From Deltaproteobacteria bacterium (lineage in GTDB: Bacteria > Desulfobacterota > Syntrophia > Syntrophales > UBA2210), in assembly GCA_011056825.1 (NCBI GenBank), contig DSBH01000220.1:1-9031 (forward strand): a stretch of 9,031 bases of DNA, read 5' to 3'. Shown one piece after another: positions 1 to 6,360 of this stretch (position 1 is its first letter; each line of letters begins with the position of its first letter). Position numbers and translations under genes: made by a program. The notes beneath the pieces are model-generated. The model worked only from the letters and a program-made list of their open reading frames with translations. It searched no databases and had not been told where the DNA came from.

Positions 1-821
1 CCGTTGAATATGGCGAATACTCCTACCAGCGTGGCGGCCGTTGTGGCCGGTATTACGATGATTTCCTGTCCCACCGGGCTGGATATGCCAATGGCCATGA
101 GGCCGGCGAGACAGCCGATGGTATAGGAAAGGAAAAGGCCGTAAAATGCCTTCGTCTTGACCATTTCACCGGTAGTAAAATCGATGGAACCGGCGCCGGT
201 CGTGGCCGCCGTGAAGCCCGCCGGGGCCCAGCCATCAGCAGGATACCTGAAGGGAATGAAGCAAACACAGATGACGATGAGGAATGCAAGTCCCATCGTG
301 AAAAAGGCCTGCATGGGCCCGGCACTGCTGATGATTGATGCAGCCACGTAGGCGGAAACGAAAGGCGAACCGCCGAAACCGGCAATAGTAAGACCGAGGG
401 CCAATCCCCGCTTGTCCGGGAACCACCGGCCGACCACGGCAAGGGGAACTCCGTAGGCAAGACCGACACCGGCGCCGCCGATCACCCCGTAGGTCAGGGT
501 CAACACGCCTATGTTGGGAGACTGGCTCGCCAGCATCCAGCCGAGGCCGACAACGACACCGCCGAGAATACCCAGGTTACGCGGCCCCAACTTGCCGATG
601 AGCTGACCACCCACGAAAACCATGATGGCAAAGACCGCCAGAAATATCATAAAGGGCATCCCCGCCCAGGTGGCGCTTGAACCGAGCAGTTCCTGTACGT
701 GCTTGTTAAATACGCTGTAGGCATACACGCTTCCCAGACAGATATTGATTATGAATCCAAAAAGAATAAACAACCATCGTCCCGATTCCGGCGCCATACC
801 AAAGAGTCTGTTTTCGTTCAC
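1..821 (-). CDS. OFA-family MFS organic-anion transporter (oxalate/formate or lactate type), 3' end cut by window edge
   Basis: This is an inner-membrane major facilitator of the OFA family (OxlT/YhjX relatives), which exchange or import small carboxylates such as oxalate, formate, lactate or pyruvate; the actual substrate cannot be told from sequence. The first 273 codons are present and unbroken; the usual family length is about 400-430, so the last helices lie left of the window. I chose the GTG at 819-821 because an AGGAGG site (831-836) lies nine bases upstream and no in-frame ATG precedes it. Visible landmarks: first membrane segment about residues 16-36 with the family-like SVYAYSVF, cytoplasmic loop GKLGPRN at 76-82 between helices 2 and 3, glycine-rich helix 4 (113-124), and the highly typical GRWFPDKRGLALGL at 131-144 followed by GFGGSPF. 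A hydrophilic central loop (about 192-222) separates the two six-helix halves. It is transcribed alone from a promoter at 870-899, not from the operon upstream. Confidence 0.93.
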   Translation of the reverse strand, partial: MNENRLFGMAPESGRWLFILFGFIINICLGSVYAYSVFNKHVQELLGSSATWAGMPFMIFLAVFAIMVFVGGQLIGKLGPRNLGILGGVVVGLGWMLASQSPNIGVLTLTYGVIGGAGVGLAYGVPLAVVGRWFPDKRGLALGLTIAGFGGSPFVSAYVAASIISSAGPMQAFFTMGLAFLIVICVCFIPFRYPADGWAPAGFTAATTGAGSIDFTTGEMVKTKAFYGLFLSYTIGCLAGLMAIGISSPVGQEIIVIPATTAATLVGVFAIFN

Positions 822-869
822 ACCCCGTTTCCTCCTTTTTATTCAAATTTAAAAAAACAAAGACAGCGT

Positions 870-899
870 ACCATAAACTAGCGTATTTCACTTTGTCAA
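870..899 (-). promoter_or_regulatory. Sigma-70-type promoter of the OFA transporter
   Basis: On the minus strand a perfect -35 TTGACA (894-899) is followed after 18 bases by TATGGT (870-875), four of six matches to the -10 consensus. Transcription would begin near 863, leaving an untranslated leader of about 40 bases that contains the AGGAGG ribosome site at 831-836. The whole stretch 838-950 is clearly more AT-rich than the flanking genes. No terminator is seen between this promoter and the operon that ends at 967, so read-through from that operon is possible as well. Confidence 0.7.
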
Positions 900-904
900 C
901 GTAC

Positions 905-921
905 TTTCCCGAATTGGGAAA
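905..921. promoter_or_regulatory. Inverted repeat upstream of the transporter promoter, possible operator
   Basis: TTTCCC (905-910) and GGGAAA (916-921) form perfect six-base arms around the five-base spacer GAATT. It lies five bases upstream of the -35 box of the transporter promoter, where an activator would bind. It is not followed by a T-run on either strand, so it is unlikely to be an intrinsic terminator of the gene ending at 967. A regulatory role is inferred from position only. Confidence 0.35.
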
Positions 922-966
922 ACAAATTTTTTAATTTATTCAATCCTGTTTGATTGCCCGCGGCGT

Positions 967-1944
967 TCACGTCCGCCTGAGGCATACGAAAAGACCGATG
1001 ATACCATCGCCACCGGCGTCCACCAGATGCAGCATGAATCCCTGTTCTTCTCCCAGAACGCGCGCGAGAAGGGCGTCGCCGGGTGTAACAGGGACGCCCA
1101 TATTCCCGGCGAACCTCGCTATCGAGTCGGCGATAAGATCGGGATTCGCCTTTTCAAGCCTGACAAGGTTCACCGGTATTGCTCCGGGATAGAGAACGCG
1201 GTCGCCCTCATCGCCGGGATCGCCCCCAAGGAATGCTTTGTGTATCATGAGGATCCCCCCGTCCGGGAAGACAAGCTCCCGCTGTCGTGTTTCGTCGCCG
1301 TCATTCCTGTTAAGATCATACACCATCATGCGATCGAAAACGGCACCCGGAGGAAGGTAGATTCCCGCGGTGCTTTCCTCCAGGCCCCGCAAGGGATCAT
1401 CGCCGAGGCCGGGATCCGACGCGTCGGCAAGATAACGGCGCACAGAATAGAAGCCCCAGCCGCTTGGATATTCAGGATATCCTTCAATCAACGCCTCGCC
1501 GGTAACGCCCTCGCGGACATCCAGGAAAACGCCCAGGCACATATCATAATAGCTGATACGCGGATGATCGTGAAACCACCTCATGACCGCGGCGGTGAAC
1601 GCCCAGCCGGCGTCAGGACTTTCACCGCGTGACGATCCGCGGCCCCTCCCGTCCATGTGAATCGTCGAGCCCGCCGCCGGCCTGACCATGAGTTTCCTGC
1701 CTTGCCTGAGCCGCTTCCAGACGGCAGCGCTAAAGCCGGCTTTTGTTTGCAAGGCTGACAGCATTTCGTCAACACACTGATAGATATCGTCAACCATCGC
1801 CCGTACCATGTTCCAGTCGGAATCATCTTCGGGATGAAACGGGAATCCGGCCGGGCAGTGTTTCACCGAAACGGCGGCGACGTGTGCCGGGAACGACCGG
1901 GCATCGAGATGTTCCTGAACGGCCCGCCTCAGTGAATCACTCAT
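967..1944 (-). CDS. Uncharacterised protein, possibly a divergent DUF362-type protein
   Basis: A 325-residue soluble protein with no signal peptide or membrane segment, last gene of the minus-strand operon. I start it at the ATG at 1942-1944 because a GGGGGAG site sits three bases upstream; two ATGs further up (1966-1968 and 1963-1965) lie inside the end of tatD and lack such a site. It begins ten bases after the tatD stop. I do not recognise it with certainty. Weak resemblance to DUF362 proteins: an opening VAAVSVKHC strand (22-30), the phrase QGRKLMVRPAAGSTI at 81-95 in the place where DUF362 proteins have a basic KPN-type loop, then GRGRGSSRGESPDAG (99-113) before a helix, and PGAIPVNLVRLEK (253-265) in the place of the family's VNxPxLK motif. 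Four cysteines (30, 57, 136, 321) are not arranged like an iron-sulphur cluster. The resemblance is from memory of the family pattern, so no function is claimed. Confidence 0.8.
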   Translation of the reverse strand: MSDSLRRAVQEHLDARSFPAHVAAVSVKHCPAGFPFHPEDDSDWNMVRAMVDDIYQCVDEMLSALQTKAGFSAAVWKRLRQGRKLMVRPAAGSTIHMDGRGRGSSRGESPDAGWAFTAAVMRWFHDHPRISYYDMCLGVFLDVREGVTGEALIEGYPEYPSGWGFYSVRRYLADASDPGLGDDPLRGLEESTAGIYLPPGAVFDRMMVYDLNRNDGDETRQRELVFPDGGILMIHKAFLGGDPGDEGDRVLYPGAIPVNLVRLEKANPDLIADSIARFAGNMGVPVTPGDALLARVLGEEQGFMLHLVDAGGDGIIGLFVCLRRT

Positions 1945-1954
1945 AATCTCCCCC

Positions 1955-2767
1955 TCAGACCGCATCACCGGCGCCGGATTTCTCTTTGTTCTTGCGTTTG
2001 TCTTGCGGTATGCGGAACAGGTTCAACGCGTTTTCGGCGCTTGACTGCGCCAGCTCCTCGAAACCGATGCCCCGTATCTCGGCGACTTTCCAGGCGGTGT
2101 AGACGACAAATGCGGGTTCGTTCCGTCGTCCCCGTTTCGGTTCGGGCGCGAGAAACGGCGCGTCCGTTTCGACCACGAGTCGTTCCAGAGGAATTTTCCT
2201 TGCCACATCGCGAATCTCGTCGGCGTTGCGAAAGGTAACCGTGCCGGGAATGGAAATGTAATATCCCATGTCAAGGCACCGGCGGGCCATCGCATAGTCG
2301 CCCGAAAAACAGTGAATCACGCCGGAAATCCTGCCGCGGTGTTCCTCGAGCATGTGCATGGTTTCTTCGTGCGCGTCCCTGTCATGAATAATGACGGGAA
2401 GTTCCAGATCCCGGCACAGTTCAAGTTGTTCACCGAAACACTTGATCTGACTTTTTCGGGGGGAATAGTTTTTGAAAAAGTCCAATCCTATTTCACCGTA
2501 AGCGACCACGTTCGGATCAGTCGCGAGACGGCGGAGTTCGTCGTAGGTCTCCGTGGTGATTGTTCGAACCTCGTGGGGATGAATCCCCACCGAAGCCCGG
2601 ACTATATCATAGCGGCGGGCCGTTTCAACGGCCTTCCTGCTGTCTTCGAGATCAATACCGACGGTGACTACCATGTCCAGCCCGGCTTCGCGGGCCCGCT
2701 CGACAACAGCGTCTCGGTCATCGTCGAAATCGTTCAGTTCAAGGTGTGCATGTGAATCGATGAGCAT
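1955..2767 (-). CDS. tatD: TatD-family metal-dependent hydrolase/deoxyribonuclease
   Basis: A 270-residue cytoplasmic TIM-barrel hydrolase of the TatD (YcfH/YjjV) family; members are metal-dependent 3'-5' DNases, with some linked to DNA repair or D-amino acid removal. All metal-site motifs are visible: DSHAH at 4-8 (His6, His8), GIHPH at 61-65, GEIGLD at 91-96 (Glu92), IIHDRDAH at 126-133 (His128), HCFSG at 152-156 (His152) and ETDAPFLAP at 200-208 (Asp202). Length matches the family (about 255-270), so it looks intact and active. The C-terminal 15 residues are a lysine-rich, probably disordered tail. An AAGGAG site lies about 11 bases before the ATG. It is 73 bases after the permease C stop and ten bases before the next gene, so it is a middle gene of the operon; its link to transport is unclear and may be only co-transcription of a housekeeping gene. 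Confidence 0.95.
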   Translation of the reverse strand: MLIDSHAHLELNDFDDDRDAVVERAREAGLDMVVTVGIDLEDSRKAVETARRYDIVRASVGIHPHEVRTITTETYDELRRLATDPNVVAYGEIGLDFFKNYSPRKSQIKCFGEQLELCRDLELPVIIHDRDAHEETMHMLEEHRGRISGVIHCFSGDYAMARRCLDMGYYISIPGTVTFRNADEIRDVARKIPLERLVVETDAPFLAPEPKRGRRNEPAFVVYTAWKVAEIRGIGFEELAQSSAENALNLFRIPQDKRKNKEKSGAGDAV

Positions 2768-2840
2768 AAATTAACGTTCTCCTTGTGTTCCGTGAATAAT
2801 ATACAGTTCCCGCAACGGTCTCATGCCTCCCTGTACGAAC

Positions 2841-3674
2841 CTATTCCCGCAGCCGGGGATCGAGAGAATCCCTGATTCCTTCGCCCAGCAGGTTATAGCC
2901 CAGAACAGTGATGAGAATGGCCAGCCCCGGGTAAAGAGATAACCACCAGGCAATGTCGATGTTGTCTTTTCCCGCCGTGAGAATGTTGCCCCAGCTCGGG
3001 GTGGGAGGCTGTACGCCGATGCCGAGGAACGACAGGGCGGATTCCGTCAGTATCGCGCCCGCAACGCCCAGGGTGGCCGCAACAAGCACCGAGGCCATGG
3101 CGTTGGGCAGAATATGCCTGAAAATAATTCTTCCGTCGCCGGCGCCGATAACGCGTGCCGCCTGAACGAAATCCCGTTCTTTCAGGGAAATGAAATCGGC
3201 CCGGACCAGCCGCGTGATTCCCATCCACCCGGTGAGACCGATGACGATCATGATGTTCCAGATGGAAGGTTCCAGCAGCGCGATAACCGCGAGAATCAGG
3301 AAAAAAGAGGGGAAACAGAGCATCACGTCCACGAAGCGCATAATGACGGAATCAACCCAGTGACCGTAATATCCCGCCACGGCGCCGAGCACGGCGCCGA
3401 CCAGGATGGCGATTCCCGTCGCCACGAATCCCACTTTCAGAGAAATCCGCGATCCCCAGATCATGCGGCTCAAAACGTCGCGACCGAGCTGGTCGGTCCC
3501 CAGAAGGTGCTCCGACGACGGCGATTCGAGAACGCGGTCGATATTGATCTCATTCGGGTCGCACGGCGCGATCCAGGGTGCGAGCAACGAAACGGCGAAA
3601 AGAGCGATAACAACGATTCCGCCCGCCACGGCAAGCTTGTTCCGGAAAAATCGGTACCAGAAATCCGTCTTCAT
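2841..3674 (-). CDS. dppC: Peptide/nickel-type ABC transporter permease, DppC/OppC family
   Basis: One of two membrane subunits of a dipeptide/oligopeptide/nickel-type ABC importer. The 277 residues show the family order: a short OppC N-terminal domain with the first membrane helix at about 14-34 ending in LLAPWIAP, the signature LGTDQLGRDVLSR at 58-70, five more hydrophobic segments, and the cytoplasmic EAA loop at about 166-191 (VQAARVIGAGDGR then HILPN) that docks onto the ATPase. SFLGIGVQPPTPSWGN (215-230) and the closing DPRLRE are also typical. Its ATG overlaps the TGA of permease B by four bases (ATGA), implying translational coupling and a heterodimer. Length is normal. The real substrate is unknown; the symbol is family-level only, and no binding protein or ATPase gene is adjacent. 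Confidence 0.93.
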   Translation of the reverse strand: MKTDFWYRFFRNKLAVAGGIVVIALFAVSLLAPWIAPCDPNEINIDRVLESPSSEHLLGTDQLGRDVLSRMIWGSRISLKVGFVATGIAILVGAVLGAVAGYYGHWVDSVIMRFVDVMLCFPSFFLILAVIALLEPSIWNIMIVIGLTGWMGITRLVRADFISLKERDFVQAARVIGAGDGRIIFRHILPNAMASVLVAATLGVAGAILTESALSFLGIGVQPPTPSWGNILTAGKDNIDIAWWLSLYPGLAILITVLGYNLLGEGIRDSLDPRLRE

Positions 3675-4648
3675 GATGACACCCTGATCCGCGGATCAGC
3701 CGCGGCGTAGGATACGTCGGCAAGCAGATTCCCCATAAGAGTCAGTACGGCGCCGATGAACAGAATACCCATTACCACCGGATAATCCCTCGACATAACG
3801 GAAAGATAAAAAAGCTGTCCCATGCCGGGGATAGCAAAGATCGTCTCGAAAATAACGCTCCCTCCGATGAGTCCCGGCACGGACAGGCCGAGGATTGTGA
3901 TCACCGGAAGAAGGGCGTTTCGAAGGGCGTGCTTGTAAATAACCACGCGCTCGCTCAGTCCCTTGGCCCTGGCTGTTGTGATGTAATCCTGTCGGATCAC
4001 TTCCAGCATATTGGCCCGCATGTAGCGTGAGAACCCCGCGAGACCGCCGAATGCAGAAAGCAGAACGGGCAGAATAAGATGCCTGGCAAGATCCACGTGC
4101 TGTTGCCAGGCCGGAAGATATTCATAATTCAGCGAGCGGATGCCCGATATGGGAAGCCAGCCCAAGTTGACACCGAAGAGAATCATCAGCAAGAGTGCCA
4201 GCCAGAAGGTTGGCATTGCGAAACCCACGAAAACGAAGATCGTCGTCGCCTTGTCGAAGAGAGAATCGCGCCGGACGGCCGAAATCACGCCCAGCGGCAC
4301 GGCGACTGCTATAATGAGAATCATGGAAAGAACATTTATTATTATGGTGATGGGAAGACGCTCGGCGATTTTGTCCACCACAGGACGCCCGTCGGGCGAG
4401 AATGAATGACCGAGATCGAGAGTGGCCAGCTTCTTGATCCAGAGCATGTACTGCACATGAACAGGCTTGTCCAGATCGTAAAGAGCCATGAGACGTTCCC
4501 TTGCCTCCACCGACGCGTGCGGACTGAGCTCGGTCTGGAGGTCGGTAGGAGAACCGGGCGCCAGGTGAATCACCACGAAACAGATAATCGTAATGCCGAT
4601 CAACAGGGGAATCATCGTGAGGAGTCTTTTTACGAGATAAGAAACCAT
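3671..4648 (-). CDS. dppB: Peptide/nickel-type ABC transporter permease, DppB/OppB family
   Basis: Partner membrane subunit of the same importer, 325 residues, normal length. Motifs in order: first membrane helix at about 9-30 ending in HLAPGSP, the N-terminal periplasmic region with YDLDKPVHVQY (57-67) and the family's LDLGHSF (77-83), helices at about 100-122, 133-160 and 188-206, the cytoplasmic EAA loop at 221-245 (DYITTARAKGLSERVV then HALRNALLPV), IFETIFAIPGMGQLF (266-280), and the closing ADPRIRVSS. It starts 13 bases after the stop of the isomerase-like gene; no strong ribosome site is seen (only a GAGAAG about 11 bases upstream), which suggests coupling to the gene before it. The absence of dppA, dppD and dppF next to it is the notable point. 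Substrate cannot be inferred. Confidence 0.94.
   Translation of the reverse strand: MVSYLVKRLLTMIPLLIGITIICFVVIHLAPGSPTDLQTELSPHASVEARERLMALYDLDKPVHVQYMLWIKKLATLDLGHSFSPDGRPVVDKIAERLPITIIINVLSMILIIAVAVPLGVISAVRRDSLFDKATTIFVFVGFAMPTFWLALLLMILFGVNLGWLPISGIRSLNYEYLPAWQQHVDLARHLILPVLLSAFGGLAGFSRYMRANMLEVIRQDYITTARAKGLSERVVIYKHALRNALLPVITILGLSVPGLIGGSVIFETIFAIPGMGQLFYLSVMSRDYPVVMGILFIGAVLTLMGNLLADVSYAAADPRIRVSS
3684..3699. repeat. Perfect 16-base palindrome at the permease B/C junction
   Basis: The sequence CTGATCCGCGGATCAG equals its own reverse complement. It sits in the last codons of permease B, nine bases before the permease C start codon, and encodes part of the conserved ADPRIR ending, so protein constraint partly explains it. 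In the mRNA it could fold into a short hairpin beside the permease C ribosome site. No function is shown. Confidence 0.4.
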
Positions 4649-4661
4649 GAATCCGCACTTC

Positions 4662-5474
4662 TCAGGTCGTTATCCCCGGCGGCAGTGGATCCGTACCGGC
4701 GATGTATTCAAGGCTCTTCCACAGATCTTCCGGCCTGTGGGGCTCGAAAGTGACGATAGGGTTTCGACCACGCTCACCGAGCATCGTGAAAAAATCACGA
4801 AAGGGAAATGTTCCTTCGCCCGCAGGAAGGTGCTCGTCGCGGGAACCATGATTGTCATGGAGGTGAAGTTCACCGATGCGGTCCGCCAGGCGGTCCATCC
4901 ATTCGCGGAGCGGTGCGGCGGAAAAGGCGTTCCAGTGACCCGTGTCGAAACAGATTCCCACGTGGGGATCATCGCCAAGCCCTTCCAGGAGACGTTCCAG
5001 TTCCCGCGGACCATCTTCATACACATTCTCCAGCATGAGGACTGTTCCCAGTTCCGCGGCGTCCCGAACAAATGGTGCCCAGGTGGTAATGCTGTTCTCG
5101 ATCCAGTCTTCTTCGTGAGAGAGGTAGTAACGGCGGTCAAAAGCGGCGTGGCATACCACGGACAACGGGTGAAAGATCCCTGCCAGGTCGAAAACCTGCT
5201 GAATGCGTTCGATAGTGGCATCCCTCACGGTGTGATCGAGCGCGCCGGGCCGCAGGTCGTAAAAAGGTGCGTGAAAGGTGATCCGGATGCCCTCTCCGGA
5301 CAATATGCGGGCGGCCTTCCGGTAATCCTCCATTCCGTACGTGTCGAGGGCGAAACAGTCGAACCCGATTTCAAGGTTCAGCCGGTTTTCAAGCACCAGG
5401 GGAAAGTACTGTTCCAGGAGCAGGTGAAACGGCATGTTCACCTGGGCTTGCTTCACAATCGACGTTATATTCAT
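4662..5474 (-). CDS. Sugar phosphate isomerase/epimerase-like TIM-barrel protein (AP endonuclease 2 family)
   Basis: A 270-residue cytoplasmic protein of the xylose isomerase-like/AP endonuclease 2 superfamily, whose members isomerise or epimerise sugars and related compounds or cut abasic DNA with a divalent metal. Candidate metal and substrate residues: His68 (ITFHAPF), His109 (VVCHAAF), Glu149 (LMLENVY), Asp177 and His180 (CFDTGHWN), His204/His206 (LHLHDNHG), the GEGTFPF loop at 219-225, and Glu244 (TFEPH). I start at the ATG at 5472-5474, not the ATG ten codons upstream (5502-5504), because the family normally begins shortly before the QVNMPFHLL strand (here residues 11-19), and because this ATG overlaps the stop of a small upstream ORF in an ATGA. 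The upstream ATG has a purine-rich AAAGGA but with no spacing. The shortness, compared with about 300 residues for Nfo-type enzymes, favours the isomerase branch. It leads the permease operon; the true substrate is unknown. Confidence 0.88.
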   Translation of the reverse strand: MNITSIVKQAQVNMPFHLLLEQYFPLVLENRLNLEIGFDCFALDTYGMEDYRKAARILSGEGIRITFHAPFYDLRPGALDHTVRDATIERIQQVFDLAGIFHPLSVVCHAAFDRRYYLSHEEDWIENSITTWAPFVRDAAELGTVLMLENVYEDGPRELERLLEGLGDDPHVGICFDTGHWNAFSAAPLREWMDRLADRIGELHLHDNHGSRDEHLPAGEGTFPFRDFFTMLGERGRNPIVTFEPHRPEDLWKSLEYIAGTDPLPPGITT

Positions 5475-5617
5475 GGTGATTTCATCGCCCCTTCCGCGTG
5501 CCATTCCTTTACCACAGGGCGGTGCCTATCACAACCGGGGCAACCTGGGTCGCAACGGGAATCGGACCGGTTCTGCACCGCCGAAGACGCGCGTATTGGC
5601 GGCGGAATCGACCGCAT
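5471..5617 (-). CDS. Possible small cysteine-containing ORF upstream of the isomerase-like gene
   Basis: A 48-codon ATG-started frame whose TGA overlaps the isomerase ATG as ATGA, the same coupling as between permeases B and C. The first 20 residues are low in obvious structure (RSIPPPIRASS), but residues 22-29 read CDPGCPGC, a CX3CX2C spacing, followed by a charged stretch DRHRPVVKEWHAEGA. The ribosome site is weak: an AAGAAG about nine bases before the ATG. The frame remains open for about 15 more codons upstream, but no better start is present there. It may be a leader or a small metal-binding protein, or an accidental frame; codon use is mixed and gives no strong support. It does not resemble a family I can name. 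Confidence 0.3.
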   Translation of the reverse strand: MRSIPPPIRASSAVQNRSDSRCDPGCPGCDRHRPVVKEWHAEGAMKSP

Positions 5618-5625
5618 TTCCGGGT

Positions 5626-5662
5626 TTTCTTCTTGACAATGAAAAAGGCTTCCTGTTATGAA
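5626..5662 (+). promoter_or_regulatory. Promoter of tRNA-Lys
   Basis: A perfect TTGACA (5633-5638) is followed after 18 bases by TATGAA (5657-5662), with an extended -10 TG at 5654-5655. Start of transcription is expected near 5669, about 20 bases before the tRNA. The preceding bases make a 13-base block TTTCTTCTTGACA (5626-5638) that recurs exactly at the tRNA-Glu promoter. The element lies just outside the start of the small minus-strand ORF. Confidence 0.75.
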
Positions 5663-5687
5663 GGTTCACTTTCCCAAGCCGCACGAA

Positions 5688-5764
5688 GGGCCGTTAGCTC
5701 AGTCCGGAAGAGCAGCGGACTTTTAATCCGTTGGTCGCGGGTTCGAATCCCGCACGGCCCACCA
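5688..5764 (+). tRNA. trnK: tRNA-Lys (anticodon UUU)
   Basis: A complete 77-base cloverleaf. Acceptor stem GGGCCGT pairs perfectly with ACGGCCC, followed by discriminator A and an encoded CCA (5762-5764). The anticodon stem GCGGA/TCCGT (one G-U pair) encloses CTTTTAA, giving anticodon TTT. The T arm is GCGGG-TTCGAAT-CCCGC, a perfect five-pair stem. The D arm GCTC/GAGC holds a GG-containing loop. It decodes AAA and, by wobble, AAG. No terminator follows within the 68 bases before the next coding start, so it is probably the first part of a longer transcript. Confidence 0.97.
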
Positions 5765-5832
5765 GTCGGCGGTTGGTGGAGGAACTGCGCCGGCAGGAAG
5801 GGCGGGATTCAAGGAAGAAAGGATCGGGCACT

Positions 5833-6189
5833 ATGGCATCCAAGAGCGAAGAAACACGGACGAACCAGAAAAAATACTGGGAAGGGAAACTTGCAGAGCG
5901 TATCGCCTTTTTAACCGAGAAAGGCGAAGAGACACCGGCCGTCAATAAAGACACGGCCGTAAAAATGCTGAAGGCAAAAATAAGAAAAGGCAATGCCCGA
6001 TTGCGCTCCATCGCCGAAATGGCGAAAAAAATAGACGAAAAAGCGGCACGGAAAGCTGAAAAGCTTGCCGCACCAAAACCGGAAAAGCCGAAGAAAAAAG
6101 TGGCCGCCGATGAGGCGCCGCCCGAGGAAAGCAAACGCCAGCAGAAGAAAAAACAGAAAAAAGAAAAGAAAGAAGGCGGCGAACAATAA
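5833..6189 (+). CDS. Small lysine-rich, highly charged protein linked to tRNA-Lys
   Basis: A 118-residue protein with no signal peptide or membrane helix. 28 residues (24%) are lysine, and about three quarters of those codons are AAA. Residues 1-78 look helical and soluble: KKYWEGKLAERIAFLTEKG (13-31), the block VNKDTAVKMLKAKIRKGNAR (37-56) and a charged helix to about 78. Residues 79-118 are a Lys/Ala/Pro/Glu low-complexity tail reminiscent of histone H1-like or ribosome-associated tails. The start at 5833 follows an AAAGGA site ten bases upstream; an ATG at 5731 in the same frame lies inside the tRNA and is rejected. It follows tRNA-Lys by 68 bases and is closed by a strong terminator at 6226. 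I have a vague memory of similar small proteins in deltaproteobacterial genomes but no function. A nucleic-acid-binding role is only a guess from charge. Confidence 0.82.
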   Translation: MASKSEETRTNQKKYWEGKLAERIAFLTEKGEETPAVNKDTAVKMLKAKIRKGNARLRSIAEMAKKIDEKAARKAEKLAAPKPEKPKKKVAADEAPPEESKRQQKKKQKKEKKEGGEQ

Positions 6190-6225
6190 CAGGCTTGGTA
6201 AAACCCTTTTCGTTGTTTATGTTTC

Positions 6226-6266
6226 AAAAAAGGCCCGAAACGAGAAAATTCTCGTCGGGCCTTTTG
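6226..6266 (+). terminator. Rho-independent terminator after the lysine-rich gene
   Basis: A long GC-rich stem AAAAGGCCCG (6228-6237) pairs with CGGGCCTTTT (6256-6265), extended inward by ACGAGA/TCTCGT around a four-base loop with a two-A bulge on the 5' arm. The 3' arm runs into TTTTG, and the A-run on the 5' arm makes it usable from the minus strand too. It ends the tRNA-Lys transcript before the helicase gene. Confidence 0.85.
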
Positions 6267-6360
6267 TCATTCTGCCCTGAAAAAAGGTCCGCTTCTTTCC
6301 GATAGCCCTTTCTTTACGACGGCATCGCACTGTGATAGCGTTACGCCGGCACGCGGAAGG

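Noticed and set aside
53..469. A 138-codon minus-strand frame within the transporter
   Set aside because: It is a shifted frame of the OFA transporter, whose own frame is unbroken from 821 to the edge and carries the family motifs.
1027..1632. A 201-codon plus-strand frame opposite the 325-residue protein
   Set aside because: The minus-strand gene has a good ribosome site and fits the operon spacing; the plus-strand frame has neither.
2771..2824. A 17-codon ORF just before tatD
   Set aside because: Its GGGAGG is only one base from the ATG, it is very short, and nothing suggests a leader role.
4647..5636. A 329-codon open frame on the plus strand
   Set aside because: It lies opposite the isomerase-like gene, which has clear family motifs and operon context. 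The plus-strand product has no recognisable motif; long antisense frames are common in GC-rich genes.
5731..5832. Upstream extension of the lysine-rich protein to an ATG at 5731
   Set aside because: That ATG lies inside tRNA-Lys; the ATG at 5833 has its own purine-rich site.
5694..6227. A phenylalanine-rich 177-codon minus-strand frame
   Set aside because: The phenylalanines are the reverse complement of the lysine codons of the 118-residue gene, and the frame also covers tRNA-Lys.
6267..6360. Possible helicase promoter (TTTACG and a downstream GATAG)
   Set aside because: The boxes are poor matches and the spacing does not fit, so no promoter is called.
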